A stretch of DNA of 64,000 bases from Tipula vernalis (GCA_958295665.1 OY282558.1:115682838-115746837); one strand, 5' to 3'. Counted from the stretch's first letter, positions 33,887 through 45,300 are shown. Notes: generated from the sequence alone by a model not told the origin. Translations and numbers: made by a program.

Positions 33887-34147
33887 ATATTTGTGGTCAC
33901 AAGGCATAACCGCTTAAGTCGACTGAAGACAACAATTTTTTTCAGTGTGTAACAGTTTCTAGCTCTTTTGTAACTTCACTAAATGATTGACTTAAGTGGT
34001 AAAGCCTTGTGGCCAAATGCTGTGGTCGCAAGCCGTAGTAGCTTTAGTCGGCATAAACGAAAATGAATTTAATATTCAACTTTTTCTACGTCTCTAGAAA
34101 AATTATCAAATTTGACTTAAGCGGTTACGCCTTGTGGCCACAAATAT
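33887..34147. mobile_element. 261-bp MITE with about 32-bp TIRs
   Basis: The left end ATATTTGTGGTCACAAGGCA continues TAACCGCTTAAGTC. The right end is the reverse complement with two mismatches. A third, internal copy of the motif (GACTTAAGTGGTAAAGCCTTG, about 33991) lies in right-end orientation. No coding frame is seen and the target duplication is unclear. Confidence 0.8.
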
Positions 34148-34822
34148 CATGGACGAAAATTGATTTATCAAATATCTGAACCTTCTTCCTAGAAATATAC
34201 AATATACCATTTTGGTCGCAGTACGCAGGGCTCTTTGTTCAGCGCCCTCAATTGAATAGTTTCAGTTTGATGCGCACGAGGCGAATTTGTTGAACAGCGA
34301 GATTCTTTTAGATGCTGCTAGTTTTTAGTAATTCCGATATTTAAACTGAATCTGATGCAGAAGTAATTGTGATACACAATTTTCATTCATAAGTATTGGT
34401 GATATGACGAAAAATTTAAAAATAATTAGAAAATTAACAGAATTGTTCATAACGATGATTCTTATTATGTATACAGAAGAATTTTTGCTCTAAAGAGAAC
34501 ATTGTTTGCGAAATTTTACAATCGGGAATGTTAATCATTCAATAATCCGAAGTTGAGCATTGGCTTTGAATAAATACAGTTTATGCAGTACATATAGTAT
34601 CCAAAAGGAATGTGATTTGCCGTTAGAAAATACGAACTTGAGCCGTAGTTTATTTTAATTTTAATTTGAAAGTATTTTAAAATCTATAACTGTGAAGTTT
34701 ACGAACTTCTGTTTTTTGTTTTTTCCTTTTTAAAAACAAAAAGAAGTTGATTTTAATGGGAACGCCAAATCTCCGATCAAGAAACAAGGAAAATTTGTAT
34801 CGGTGTTTAGCAATTTTCTTGT
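34148..34822. other. AT-rich non-coding sequence
   Basis: No motif recognised. It lies downstream (minus strand) of the truncated PIF/Harbinger transposase and may include its lost 3' part. Confidence 0.4.
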
Positions 34823-35480
34823 TTAGGGGATATTTATGTCTCCTTTTAATATTTTCTCACAAAAGGCACTATTCTTGAATATGCCACCATCACTCTGGCT
34901 ACCGTATGCTCCAACATCTACGGCCGAGAACATATAATTGCTATCGTTTATACTATTAAATTTTGTATAATTATAGGATAGGGAGCCAGAGTGGGGTGGG
35001 CATTTGATACGGATATGCTTTCCATCTATCGCACCAGTGACGTTTGGCATTGCAGTGTTGTGATAAAAATCATAAATTATTTTGTCCCATTCCTGGTCAG
35101 TTGGTGGGGATAGGTAAATCGGACTTAGTCCGCACCATATTACGTCGCACGTCTCTAAAATAATTTTCCGCACAGACGATACACCAATCCGGAACACCCA
35201 AACTAGAATTTGCCTGGCTGCCCATGCGCCAAATAACTAAAATTAAAATTTATATAATTAATTTTAAACTGATATAAAATAATATAATATGTATAGATAC
35301 TCACACTAATCTTACGATTAATCGAATACGATTACGATACTCACACTAATGTTACGGTTAATCGAAATTCTGCTTCAATCGGGGTACGAATATGGTTTTG
35401 TTTTACCAATTTATTTTTGATTATGTTCGCTAAAATTTCAAAATCCTTAATGCTCATTCTGGTGGCTTTGTAAATTGCCC
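34823..35480 (-). pseudogene. PIF/Harbinger transposase, truncated, with an intron
   Basis: The minus-strand frame 35197-34823 has the DDE_Tnp_4 order: FRIGVSSVRKIILETCDVIW (helical DNA-binding region), EWDKIIYDFY, then GAIDGKHIRIKCPPHSGS with the first catalytic aspartate, NYMFSAVDVGAYGSQSDGG with the second, and FKNSAFCEKIL. The rest of the catalytic domain is missing. Upstream, 35475-35360 reads RRRAIYKATRMSIKDFEILA and TPIEAEFRLTVTL. It is separated from the main frame by a plausible intron: donor GTGAGTATC and acceptor TTTTAATTTTAG before LFGAWAARQ. The donor region is duplicated (40-bp period at 35299-35366). The lineage is distinct from the element at 61.6-63.5 kb. Confidence 0.85.
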
Positions 35481-35540
35481 TTCGTCGTTTTCTTTTATTT
35501 TTGTGAAAAGATCCCTTTCATTTTCAGTGTATTGAATTTT

Positions 35541-36394
35541 CCGCGGGTGGTTTTTTGGTACAATTTTACCAAATTTTTACGGCCATCACTGCCATCTATA
35601 TAATGTATATTGACTTAATGACCAAACGAATTGTAGTAAGCATTTATTTCAATTTGACCAGAATGCTGTTGTTATGAAATTTTTTTATATTTTGGTTTAA
35701 ATAAATCAATTATTAGAAGAAAATGAAACCGATTTACTTAAACGACATTCATGTGGGAACACCCTGTTATAATCATACAATCGTAGATAACTTCATTGGA
35801 GTTTGATGATATTGTCTCTTTTTGCGGTGTTTTGGTTTACCGTTGAAATTCAAAAAAACGATGACAGATGAAGAAGATTGGGTTAGATTTGATTTGACCG
35901 TGTACAATAGAAGAAGTGTAAATAAAAGAAGTAAAATTGGATTACATATTTGTAACGTGTTAAAGCAGAGCACTCTGTATTTTATAGAGCCATAATCAAA
36001 AAATCTGAGCTTTTATAAGGGAATTAGAAACGAGGAAAAAACGAAACTTTTCATAGTAAAACACACAAAACATATGGGAAATCACTTTTTTTCCTAAGAC
36101 AAATTTTTTAATGAAAACGTTACAAATTCTTAATTATGATTTCTGAGATACTTTCATAAATGTTTGAATTTCAACATATATGAATATCGTTTAAGTAAAT
36201 CGTTTTCATTTTCTTGTAATAATTGATTTATTTAAACCAAAATATTAAAAAAAATTCATAACAACAGAATTCTGGTCAAATTGAAATAAAAGCTTACTAC
36301 GATTCGTTTGGTTATTAAGTCAATATCCATTACATAGATGGCAGTGATGGCCGTACAAATTTGGAAAAGTCGTACCAAAAATTACCACCTGGGG
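35541..36394. repeat. Palindromic element: two 215-bp inverted arms around an LTR
   Basis: The left arm 35541-35753 and right arm 36178-36394 are imperfect reverse complements. Landmarks are ACGGCCATCACTGCCATCTA against AGATGGCAGTGATGGCCGT, then TGACTTAATGACCAAACGAA, and the AAAATGAAAACGATTTACTTAAACGA-type segment near the centre. The spacer 35754-36177 is LTR-like. The arms adjoin the PIF/Harbinger relic on the left and run toward the gypsy element on the right. Confidence 0.85.
35765..36176 (-). repeat. LTR inside the palindrome, related to the gypsy element at 36.8-40.9 kb
   Basis: In minus orientation it begins TGTTGAAATTC and ends GATTATAACA, with TGTT...AACA ends and a TATA-like CCCTTATAAAAGC. 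Its segment at 36001-36080 (minus) closely matches 40776-40830 (plus): TTTTGTGT.TTTTACTATGAA, TTTTTTCCTCGTTTCTAATT, CCCTTATAAAAG. The stretch GATTATGGCTCTATA also recurs at about 36852. No clean target duplication is seen (ACCC on the left, TATA on the right). Confidence 0.65.
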
Positions 36395-36839
36395 AAATTT
36401 TAAGTTCAAAAATTGTAGGAAAAGCAAAACAAATTCACAAAATATAGGAACGTGTGATAATTTTGCGATTAAATAATTTTTTTTCGTATTTTTCTGTAAT
36501 CATTTTAGACATCTTACGTACACTAGTAAGACTAAAGATAAATTTAGCAAGTATTATTTTAATTTGTCTGAGCCAACTTTGATGTATTTTTCAAAATGAA
36601 AGTTCGAAAAAATATATTTTAGAAATAATTTAATTTTAATATTTCTGCAATTAATATTTACTTAATACCAATAGCCTTCTTGTATATTGTTCTTAAAGAT
36701 ATGTAGAAAACTTTTATATAAACATTTTATAATATTTTTGCTTTTTTCATTGAAAAACTTGAAGCTAAAAAACACCATTTTTACTATGGATTCCTATGGA
36801 AATCAGTGAAAAGTTGTACCACTAAAAAAGCTTTTAAAA
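36395..36839. other. AT-rich non-coding sequence
   Basis: No motif recognised. It lies between the palindrome and the 5' side of the gypsy element. Confidence 0.4.
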
Positions 36840-37137
36840 AATACGTCATTAAGATTATGGCTCTATACTCTGGAAGGCTCTGGTTAAAGTCGGGCGTTTT
36901 ATTTGAGGTTGTGTGTTTGGAGTTCGTTCATTTTTTCTGGATCAATTTGTGAAATCCCGCAAAATTGGGGGCTCAACCGGGATCCTCGACAATTTATTCA
37001 ACATGGAAATAAGACAGTGGATATGTTTTCAACATTCGAGCGATCTAACAAGGTCACATATAATCGAGTTGAGTGATTATAAGAGAACTTTTTCGTCAAT
37101 TGAGTGTACTAAAAATCTGCAAGTTTCTAAGTGTATA

Positions 37138-38250
37138 ATGGGGCGAAAAAATAAAACAAAAAATTGTTCGATTGATAAAGTTACCTTCATCGAATCGGAT
37201 GAAGAAGAGTATATCAAACAATTTCATTTAAGTTTGCAAAACATTCGAACTATGAACAGAACCGTGAGAAAAGTGAATAATAGTGAAAATCCGGAAATGT
37301 TAAACGAAATTAAATCGATACGTGAAGAATTTTTGCGTCTAAAACAAGAAAATGAACGGTTACGAAGCCAGCCGCATGGTTTAGAAAATTCGGGAAATCG
37401 TTTTAACGGTGAAGATGAACAGTTAAGTGAAACCGTTGTAAACCAAGACTCAATTCGTAAGAATGCCGCTACCGATGAAACGCCGCATAATAGTAATGCT
37501 AATGCCGCATCACAATTGTCATAGTTAAAAACACATTCAATTCAGTTAAAAGATTTAGCTGAATATATTTCAAAATTCGACGGAACTAATGAACATCGTG
37601 TAGAAAATTGGATAGATGAGTTCGAAAACACAGCAGATTTATTTGAATTAACTCCGTTACAAAAATTAGTGTTCGCGAAACAATCTTTAACAGGTAGTAC
37701 AAGAGAAGCTTTAAAAACCGAACCAAATATTAGATGCTGGAATGAAATCAAAAATTTATTACTTCGGGAATATCAAAAGAAGTTCACGAGTGCGGATATT
37801 CATCGTCAGCTTCAAAATAGGCGAATTAAAAATGATGAAAACCTTGGAGAATACTTTCTGACAATGAGGGAGATAGGTACACTAGGCAACGTGGAAGACG
37901 TTTTCCAATACGTCATAGATGGTGTCAACAACAATGAATCAAACAAAGCGATCTTATGTGGAGCCAAGACGGTGGATGAATTCAGTAAAAAATTGCAACT
38001 GTATGAAAAATTAAAGTCGAAAACAATTTCTCACACAATTTCTCAAGTAGAGCCAAAACCAAGCCGAACAAGCACACCACAAAATGCCATTGTATGCTTT
38101 ATTTGCGGAAAAAGGTCATATATCGAATAAGTGCCGGATGAGAGATGAGGGACCAAAATGTTTCAGATGTTTGAAATTTGGTCACAAAGCTCCAGACTGT
38201 CCTGGTAGACAATCAACTAAGCAACCACAAGCAAAGACATTGAGATTTCA
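37138..38250 (+). pseudogene. Gypsy Gag with two CCHC zinc knuckles, frameshifted
   Basis: The likely start is the ATG at 37138 (MGRKNKTKNC), just after the leader; the longer open frame from 36913 includes LTR and leader sequence. Residues rich in charged amino acids form a coiled-coil-like stretch (IREEFLRLKQENERL). A TAG at 37522-37524 interrupts the frame, after which the same frame gives capsid-like sequence (LAEYISKFDGTNEHRVENWI, LLREYQKKFTSADIHRQL). At 38094 the first knuckle starts (CFICG), a frameshift follows near 38110, and CRMRDEG...CFRCLKFGHKAPDC at 38130-38205 completes two C-x2-C-x4-H-x4-C knuckles. These bind the RNA genome during particle assembly in this family. Confidence 0.85.
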
Positions 38251-38254
38251 TTGA

Positions 38255-40760
38255 TTTAACACTTTTGTTGGAAGATGTTTACACTGTTATGGGATCTCCA
38301 TCAATATACGACACCCGAACAAAATTAAGAGGGATTGGAGACAGTTCAATTGAAACAATAGGCTACTTCCTAGGAAATATTATTATCGATGGCGATGAAT
38401 TTAGTGGGAAAATACACGTCGTACCGCAAAATTCAATGCAAGTCAGTTGTATAATCGGAACGGATATGTTGCATAAAAACGGGATAGTTCTAAGCGAAAA
38501 TGGTATACTCATTAAAAAACTACCAAATGATAATTGAACTTGAAAATGCTTTCCAGTTAAACGAAGAAGAAGTAGAAACAATTAAAATCCATAACGCTGA
38601 ATATCGAAAGGAGGTAGAACAGCCGATCAAAAACTACGTGTCAACACGATCACGAGAATCTCCAATAGTCATGAAATCAATCCTAAAGACTGTGCGTCCT
38701 ATTTTCCAACCGCCAAGAAGAGTAGCATCTAAAGAAAAGGAGGAAATAGAACGTCAAATTAACAAATGGATTCAAGAAGATATAATAAGACCTAGCTGTT
38801 CCGAATACGCAAGTCCAGTCGTGCTAGTGATTAAAAAAGATGGATCCAAGCGCTTGTGTATAGATTACAGAAGATTAAACAGAGAAGTGGTAATGGATCG
38901 GTATCCACTACCTCTAATAGAAGATCAGATTGATCAATTACACTCATCCGAAGTATATTCAACGCTAGATTTAGAAAACGGATTTTTTCTTGTGTTAATT
39001 GAGGAAGAGAGTCGAAAATTTACAGCTTTTGTGACACACATGGGACATTATGAGTTTAATCATGTTCCGTTTGGATTGTACACCTCCCCAGCTGTATTCA
39101 AAGATATGTAAATTACATATTTAGACATTTCATTCAGAATAAAACATTAATGGTGTACTCGTATATGGATGATTTGATTGTGGCAACAAGAGATGTTGAA
39201 GAAAATTTGAAGAAGCTAAAAGATGTCATGAAAATAGCCAGTGAATATGGATCACAGTTCAGGTGGAAAAAATGTCAATTTCTATGCAGGGAAATCGAGT
39301 TCTTGGGGTATATTGTGTCGAAGGGGAAAATCAAACCATCACCAGCCAAAACGCATGCAGTCGAAAATTTTCCAATACCTAACAATTTGAAGGCAGTACA
39401 AAGTTATCTAGGATTAACTGGGTATTTTAGAAAATTTACACCTAGTTATTCACTGATGAGCAAAACCATTAACCGACCTTTTGAGGAAAAATAATTAGTT
39501 CGATTGTATTTTCAGGCCTAACGTGCAAACAGAGTTACGCACAGATGCATCCAAACACGGTTACGGCGCTGTTTTACTACAAAAGAGCCAAGAAGATGAT
39601 AATTTTCATCCCGTCTACTATTTCAGCAAGAAGACTCAACCAGCCGAAGAAAGATACAGCTCATACGAACTAGAAGTCCTTGCTATAGTAACAGCATTAA
39701 AAAAAACTCAGGGTGTATCTATTGGGAACAAAGTTTACTATTGTGACTGATTGCGCAGCATTTAAGATGACAATGTCCAAAAAAAACATATCACCACGTA
39801 TAGCTGGATGGGCTCTTACATTAGAAGAATTCGAATACAAATTGGAATACCGAAGTGGCACTAAAATGAAGCACGTCGACGCACTAAGTAGAAATCCCGC
39901 AACCCTCATACTCGAGAATGAAGTTATAAATCAAATAGAGGAACTGCAGAAAAAAGTCGAGAAAATTCAACTTATTAAGAACCTGTTGGAGCATGGATCA
40001 TACAAGAACTTTTCTATCAACAGAGGATTACTATTTAAAGATGACGAAAAGGGAACCCAGCTGATTTACGTACCTAAAACACTGCAAAATGAAATCATTA
40101 CAAGAGTTCATAGGATCGGGCATTTTGGGACCAAGAAAATGACTGAGATGATACAAAAGATTATTACATTCCGGGACTGTCCGGAGGGGTTTTTACACCC
40201 CCTGCCCAAAGATAAGTCACCGTTCCATTACTACCATTTAGACCATTTAGGTCCTTTAGCCAGTACAGCTAAAAACTACAAATTTATTTTTTCTGTTGTA
40301 GATGGGTTCTCCAAGTTCATATGGATCTACCCAGTGAAGACAACATCCACCGAAGAAGTCCTCCAGAAGTTGGAAGCACAGAGGACGATATTTGGAAATC
40401 CGAAATGTGTTGTAACCGATCGCGGTACAGCATTTACATCACGCAGTTTCGACAAATATTGTAAGGGGAACAATATTGACCACACGGTGATAACAATAGG
40501 CGTTCCACGAGGAAACGGACAAATTGAGCGGATGCATTCAATCATCATATCCGTATTGGCTAAATTAGCTATCGAGCGACCAGAGAGGTGGTATAGTCAT
40601 GTCAGCAGAGTTCAAAGATTTTTGAATTGCACTTGGCAGCGAAGCATCAGTCGTACACCGTTTGAAATTATATTCGGTGTTAAAATGCGGAACCCTGAAG
40701 ACATCGCTATCGCGGAAATCGTATCCGATGAAATGATGGAGCTGAAATATGAAATATGTA
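38255..40760 (+). pseudogene. Gypsy Pol: protease remnant, RT, RNase H, integrase
   Basis: At 38255-38537 is a retropepsin remnant (IIGTDMLHKNGIVL); the catalytic D-T/S-G is not seen and appears deleted near 38255. RT (38680-39111) has YASPVVLVIKKDGSKRLCID and YSTLDLENGFF, then a stop at 39109; the next frame (39150-39494) gives the YMDDLIVA active site and KCQFLCREIEFLGYIVS. RNase H (39523-39780) has TELRTDASKHGYGAVL, YSSYELEVLAIV and, after a frameshift, VTDCAAFKMTM. Integrase (39900-40760) keeps HRIGHFG of the zinc domain, but its CxxC half is deleted near 40160. The core acids are D in YHLDHLGPL, D in VVTDRGTAF and E in GNGQIERMHS. The C-terminus is cut by the LTR junction at about 40760. 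Confidence 0.9.
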
Positions 40761-40870
40761 ATTCCGATGAAATATGTTTTGTGTATTTTACTATGAAAAG
40801 TTTGGTTTTTTCCTCGTTTCTAATTCCCTTATAAAAGTTTGTATTTAGACTATGGCTTTGTATAATCAAG

Positions 40871-42390
40871 GTTGCTTTGTGCGAGTTTCGCCAACGATAT
40901 GTGCTAATCGGCATTTTTCCGTTTTGGCCAACATCGAGTCCACGTGGAAATTTGGTTGTATACTTGAACCTACCAATAAAAGTTGGTTAAAGCCCACCGC
41001 GTTGCATTGTTTACAACCGTGTTACGGTTTAAACTCATTTATAATGTGTGTTCGAATTCCATATGATAAGCTCTCGGATATTTATTTGATATTTGGTACC
41101 GCATAATCTAGAAATGTACTTTTCATACCTAAAGGATTATCAACATGGTTGGGTCTGTTATCTCTATCAACTCATATCATATGTATATCAATTTCATGTA
41201 TTTATAATTGTTGACCGACATAGACCTTTCATATAATTGATGATACAAAAACAAAGCTTTAGCCAGTTTATACAGTTTATTGCACTCTGCTGATGGTTGC
41301 ATACCTGATTTTTGCATGCAAACAAAGATGATTCATTATATACAAGACCTATTGTAAGAGGCTAAGATTTATATAAAACGCAAACTTTTTGACCTTTTGG
41401 CTAATAAACCGAAATGTGTTAACAATATATTATCTCGTACATACATATGTATACAACAAAAATATATAAAACACAGAAAATTATTTATTAAAAATCATAA
41501 TATTTGTTATTTATTACAAAAAAAAAAAAAAAAATATTTGTGTTCGGTTGGTTATTTATAATAATAAATAAAATATATTTTTAAACAACAAAAATATAAG
41601 TTATCATCAGTTCACACCCTAATCAATATATCAAAACCCAAAAAAAAAAAAAAATGAAATAAAAAATAAAAATTATGAATATTTATTTTCTAGTGTTGAT
41701 ATTTTATTATTATTATTGTTAACTTTTTATTTTATTTTTTGTTATATTATTATCATATTTTATTAGTTATTAAAAAATATATAAAAAACTATAATTTATT
41801 TATTTTAATTTAAATATAAATTTTTTTGTTTTGTGATGATTTTAGAATAAAATATGAAATATATTAATAAAATGACGTTCACTGCCAAGGTACAAAACGA
41901 CATGGGCAAACAAAATTTAAGTTGACTCTTTCATACATAGCACTACACTTTTAACACTCGATTATATTTTAGAATACAATGTCACCCACACACCTAACAG
42001 TGTTATTTATCATAAAATGTGTATGTCATAATTTTTATCTATAAATACCTTTCGGTATTATAAAATTTGTAGGCTATGTACAATACAATATTTTAGAATT
42101 TAGTGAAATGTGATGATGGTGGTGGGTATAATAATATTTAAATCTATTGATTATTATAAATTCATATTTTTCGATATATAAACTCGTAATTATCATATTT
42201 ATTTATTAATATTTATATTTAGAGTTATTTGTTAACATTGAATATATTAAGCTTATGCTAATAACGTCTTAAGCCGCTCATATATATGGTGTTAATATGT
42301 ATATACCAAAGAATTCTATTCAAGTTTGAATGCACTGGACTTAAGAAGACATAAATTTAAAAACTGTGCTATTGTCGTCAAAGGATAATT
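40871..42390. other. AT-rich intergenic or intronic sequence
   Basis: An 84-codon frame at 40852-41106 has no motif. Poly-A (41518-41534, 41639-41654) and TATTATTATT tracts are frequent. No element borders are seen. Confidence 0.5.
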
Positions 42391-42418
42391 TTTGTTGTTG
42401 TTGTTGTTGCTGTTGTTG
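42391..42418. repeat. (GTT)n microsatellite
   Basis: About nine trinucleotide units with one GCT variant. Confidence 0.85.
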
Positions 42419-42722
42419 AATGGACATTATAACGAACTGGTTTGAAGAATTGAAATTTTTCTGTTCATGTTTTTTAGGAATGTTTTTGGCTGACCTGATT
42501 TTTTTCTACAGAGATTCGATTATTTTCATCCTAAAGATTTAATGTTTGTTTCTGCATAAATAGTTTCCGACACGAAAACTTCTTAGTGTCGAAAAGAAGT
42601 TCAATAAACTCTAGATTGCTAATATGCATTATTAGAACATTTGAAAGATGTTTTGAACAAAAATTTTGTCAAGAGTTGACAACATTTTGGTATTTGAAAT
42701 TGAAATTACGATCGTTTCGGAT

Positions 42723-42928
42723 GTTAGGTTAGGTTAGGTTAGAGTGGTTGTCCTAAAGGACCAGCATAGACACAAAAATGGTCCGTAGCCATACCACATA
42801 TACTTTTTCTCGGCTCTACTCACTAAACCACCCAGAGCTTACAATGAAGCGTTGAATACACCTGATGTCCATCCTATTGAGATCCGTCAGGTCACTGAGG
42901 AGAGGATCTCCTAAAAATTTCCATCTGG
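42723..42928 (-). pseudogene. LINE copy A: C-terminal end, 3' UTR and (CTAAC)4 tail
   Basis: On the minus strand the copy ends with four CTAAC units (plus-strand GTTAG at 42723-42742). The 3' UTR shares GACCA..CATAGACACAAAAATGG and GTCCGTAGCCATACCAC with copy C. Upstream lies the last part of ORF2 (GDPLLSDLTDLNRMDIRCIQ then RFIVSSGWFSE), the jockey-clade C-terminus seen also at 60.8 kb. It is 5'-truncated at about 42928, where a MITE follows. Confidence 0.75.
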
Positions 42929-42949
42929 TTGCCTATTATGAAATTTTTC

Positions 42950-43270
42950 GATTTCGGATTTTTACGATATCGAAAAAATTCGCCCTATTATGAAACAAAA
43001 AAGGAAATTCGTATCGGATTTTTTCGAACGTACATGGCAAAATTCGACTGCTATTTAGTTGGCGGATTTTGTAAAATTTATGATATTTTGTGTTTTTGTG
43101 GAAAATACGTTTTACAAATGATTTATTCAATTTTAAATAAATTAAATATTATTTATAATATTGTAATATTTATAATAATAAATAATATTACAAATTCGAT
43201 TTTCCAAGTTTCATGATAGGGTAAATCCGCGGCGTATCGAATTTTTTCGATATCGTAAAAATCCGAAATC
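42950..43270. mobile_element. MITE with GATTTCGG TIRs between two LINE fragments
   Basis: GATTTCGGATTTTTACGATA continues TCGAAAAAATTCG at the left. The exact reverse complement closes the right end at 43270, giving a perfect pairing of about 33 bp. A CCTATTATGAAA motif lies just outside and just inside the left arm and its relative (TTTCATGATAGGG) inside the right arm. There are no coding motifs; two opposed short frames are by-products of the inverted structure. Confidence 0.83.
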
Positions 43271-43271
43271 A

Positions 43272-43436
43272 GAGTAGGTTAGGTTAGGTTTAGGTGGCGG
43301 TCCACTAAGCCACCCATAGCTTACAATGAAGCGTTGAATACACCTGACGTCCATCCCATTGAAATCCATTAGGTCACCGTGGAAAGGATCTCCTAAAAAT
43401 TTCCATCTGCTTAACGCTAGTCGGGGAGGTTAGGTG
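43272..43436 (-). pseudogene. LINE copy B: 5'-truncated fragment with GTTAG-type tail
   Basis: The plus-strand reading starts AGTAGGTTAGGTTAGGTTTA (the minus-strand tail). It then shares GCTTACAATGAAGCGTTGAA and CTCCTAAAAATTTCCATCTG with copy A. It is only about 165 bp, and its 5' end abuts directly the tail of copy C at 43437. Confidence 0.72.
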
Positions 43437-43689
43437 CAGAGTAGGTTAGGTTAGGTTTAGGTGGCGGTCCACTAGGACCAGACTTAGACACAAAAATGGT
43501 CCGTAGCCATACCACGAATAATTATTTCCTCCAACTTATTGGAACCATTTTGAACTGTTCAAAAAGCGCTGGATACTCCTGACGTTCATCCTACAAATGC
43601 CCTTCAGGTCTTTGAAGAGGGATGCCCCTGGAAACTTTAGTCTGTTTCGTACCAGACGAGGGTAGGTGCAAAAAAAATGAAGTACTATC

Positions 43690-44160
43690 TCTTCCTACTC
43701 TTCGTCCTCGCAACTATGACAGTAGTCATGTGAGAAGAAAGCAAGTCTACTCGCGTACCTCCCTGTGAGGCAGTGCCCCGTAATCACTCCAACAACCAGC
43801 TGTTTCGATCTCGCCAAGTCCAACTTTGGCCAGACCTGCCGAGTAATTTCGCGTGAGGTGATACTTGACCATCCGTCATTTGTCAGCTTGGTAGCTTCTT
43901 CCTGAAGCAGCAGTTTGCATACCGCAAGAGGCATTTCAATATCCTTTCTGCTTTCTGTAAAGTGGTCCGTTGTACCACGTCGAGCCAGTTCGTTGGCGTT
44001 TATGTTCCCTGTACTTAAGATGATCTGCCTTGATCTGCCATTTCGTTAAGAGATGAGAGACAGTTCTGGACTACTTTCGACATGAAGAGGTGTGGTTGAA
44101 GCGCTTTAATGGCAGCCTGACTGTCCATATATTCAGAAGTTCAGGAAGAAGTTTATAAAT
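43690..44160 (-). pseudogene. LINE copy C ORF2 end: RNase H-like and C-terminal region
   Basis: From about 44130 downward the frame gives YMDSQAAIKALQPHL (RNase H with a catalytic-site Asp-Ser-Gln segment), and after breaks MPLAVCKLLLQEEATKLTND, WSSITSREITRQVWPKLDLA, then GVITGHCLTGRYASRL and HDYCHSCEDEE, the cysteine/histidine motif at the end of jockey-clade Pol. Frameshifts near 44020 and after 43695. It closely resembles 60805-61342. Confidence 0.82.
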
Positions 44161-44208
44161 CCTGGTTCCAAAACTCCACCCATCATCCAGTCTTCCCTGG
44201 ATCGGATC

Positions 44209-45300
44209 CTAGGTTGCAGGTCCACGTTGAAGGCTACTAGCCCTTTTACCTACTGATGTGCTGGGTACAGATTCGGAACAACTAGGAAAATGAGTCTCCA
44301 GCAGAAGTTCCAGCGATTCCGCACTATTAGTGGTCCATATGCCATCCGGCCGTTGAGGAATGGAAGGACCAGTTGGTAGTACTTTGCACAGCCTAGACAT
44401 TGCCGAAGGCTCCTGAATTTTGCCACAGTATAGTCTCCAAGAGTTGTTCTTGGTTCTTCTCAATTGATATTTATAAATTTTGAGGACTTCCTTATAGGAG
44501 TCCCAGTCTACAGCAACTTTTGTTTTCCGTGCTGTTTTGAAGAGACTTTTGCATTTTCGACGTGTTTGTTGAATCTCCGACCACCAGGATGGCCGAGATA
44601 TACCCCTAGGCCTGCTAAGGGGGCTAGAGCCCAGTATCGCTTCATTAAAAGCCATTTGGAGGTTTTGGCACCGGAACTGGTAGTGAATTTCCCAGAGTAG
44701 TTCTAAGGGTATGCCAGTTGGTTTTCCTCCTGTTTATGTAGATTGGATGTTTTGGAGGAGTCAACTCCATTTTAAATTGAAGATAATAATGATCAGAAAA
44801 GGAGTGGTCCTCCGACACTTTTCAGTTTAAAAGACTTATCGTCAAAAAGCTTGATACAAGAGTAATATCCAATATCTCTTGTCTATTTCTAGTTATAAAG
44901 GTCGGTTTAATGCCTATGTTACATATATGAAGGTTAGTACTTAAAATGTAATCAAACAGTAGCACACCTGTGTGATGAGCGTTTGCATCACTCCCCAGGA
45001 TGAGTCCAACCTTGCGCTTCTAGCTCACCTAGAATTTTTGGTGGAATATCCACTTCATCAGAAGCAGAGGTTTCGTGTATCGACCTCAATGCTGATCGCT
45101 GCTACATCTCCATTACTGAAATTTGATAGCAGAAAACAACTTATGTTATTTTTAATGAGAATGCACGACCGAACCTTACCTTCTTTTTTCGCGTGCATTA
45201 ATCTATAATAGGGAGTCTTGAGCCCAAGTACCCGGTCTTCAGTGACCCAAGGTTCCTGGATCAAGAAGACATCTGTCGCTTCTTTCCCAAATTTTAAAAT
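44209..45300 (-). pseudogene. LINE copy C ORF2 start: AP endonuclease and linker
   Basis: The 45264-45058 frame (MIQEPWVTEDRVLGLKTPYY) is the N-terminal part of the apurinic-type endonuclease that nicks target DNA. In other frames 44990-44690 reads DANAHHTG, then FITRNRQEILDITLVSS and VSEDHSFSDHYYLQ, with the catalytic SDH near the end of the domain. At 44655-44209 is the linker before RT (GISRPSWWSEIQQTRRKC, YKEVLKIYKYQLRRTKNNSW, SLELLLETHFP). The RT that should follow is deleted. Confidence 0.83.

Larger units (their letters stand above)
36840..40870 (+). mobile_element. Almost complete gypsy (mdg3-like) retrotransposon with eroded LTRs
   Basis: In order on the plus strand: a 5' LTR remnant (about 36840-36965), a leader with ATTGGGGGCTCAACCGGGAT (36964-36983, a likely tRNA primer-binding region), gag (37138-38250), protease remnant, RT, RNase H and integrase (38255-40760). 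Integrase coding then runs straight into LTR sequence (40776-40870, with CCCTTATAAAAG). The LTR pieces share GATTATGGCTCTATA-like sequence with each other and with the LTR at 35765-36176. The clade assignment rests on integrase motifs (YHLDHLGPL, FGNPKCVVTDRGTAFTS). It is not autonomous because of frameshifts and stops. Confidence 0.85.

Noticed and set aside
42721..42742. GTTAG repeats as a true telomere
   Set aside because: Only four units, located at the 3' end of a LINE fragment, with similar short runs at 43276 and 43441; flies do not use TTAGG telomeres. They are LINE tails.
42929..43216. 95-codon plus-strand ORF
   Set aside because: It lies inside a MITE with inverted ends, has a mirrored frame on the other strand and no motif.
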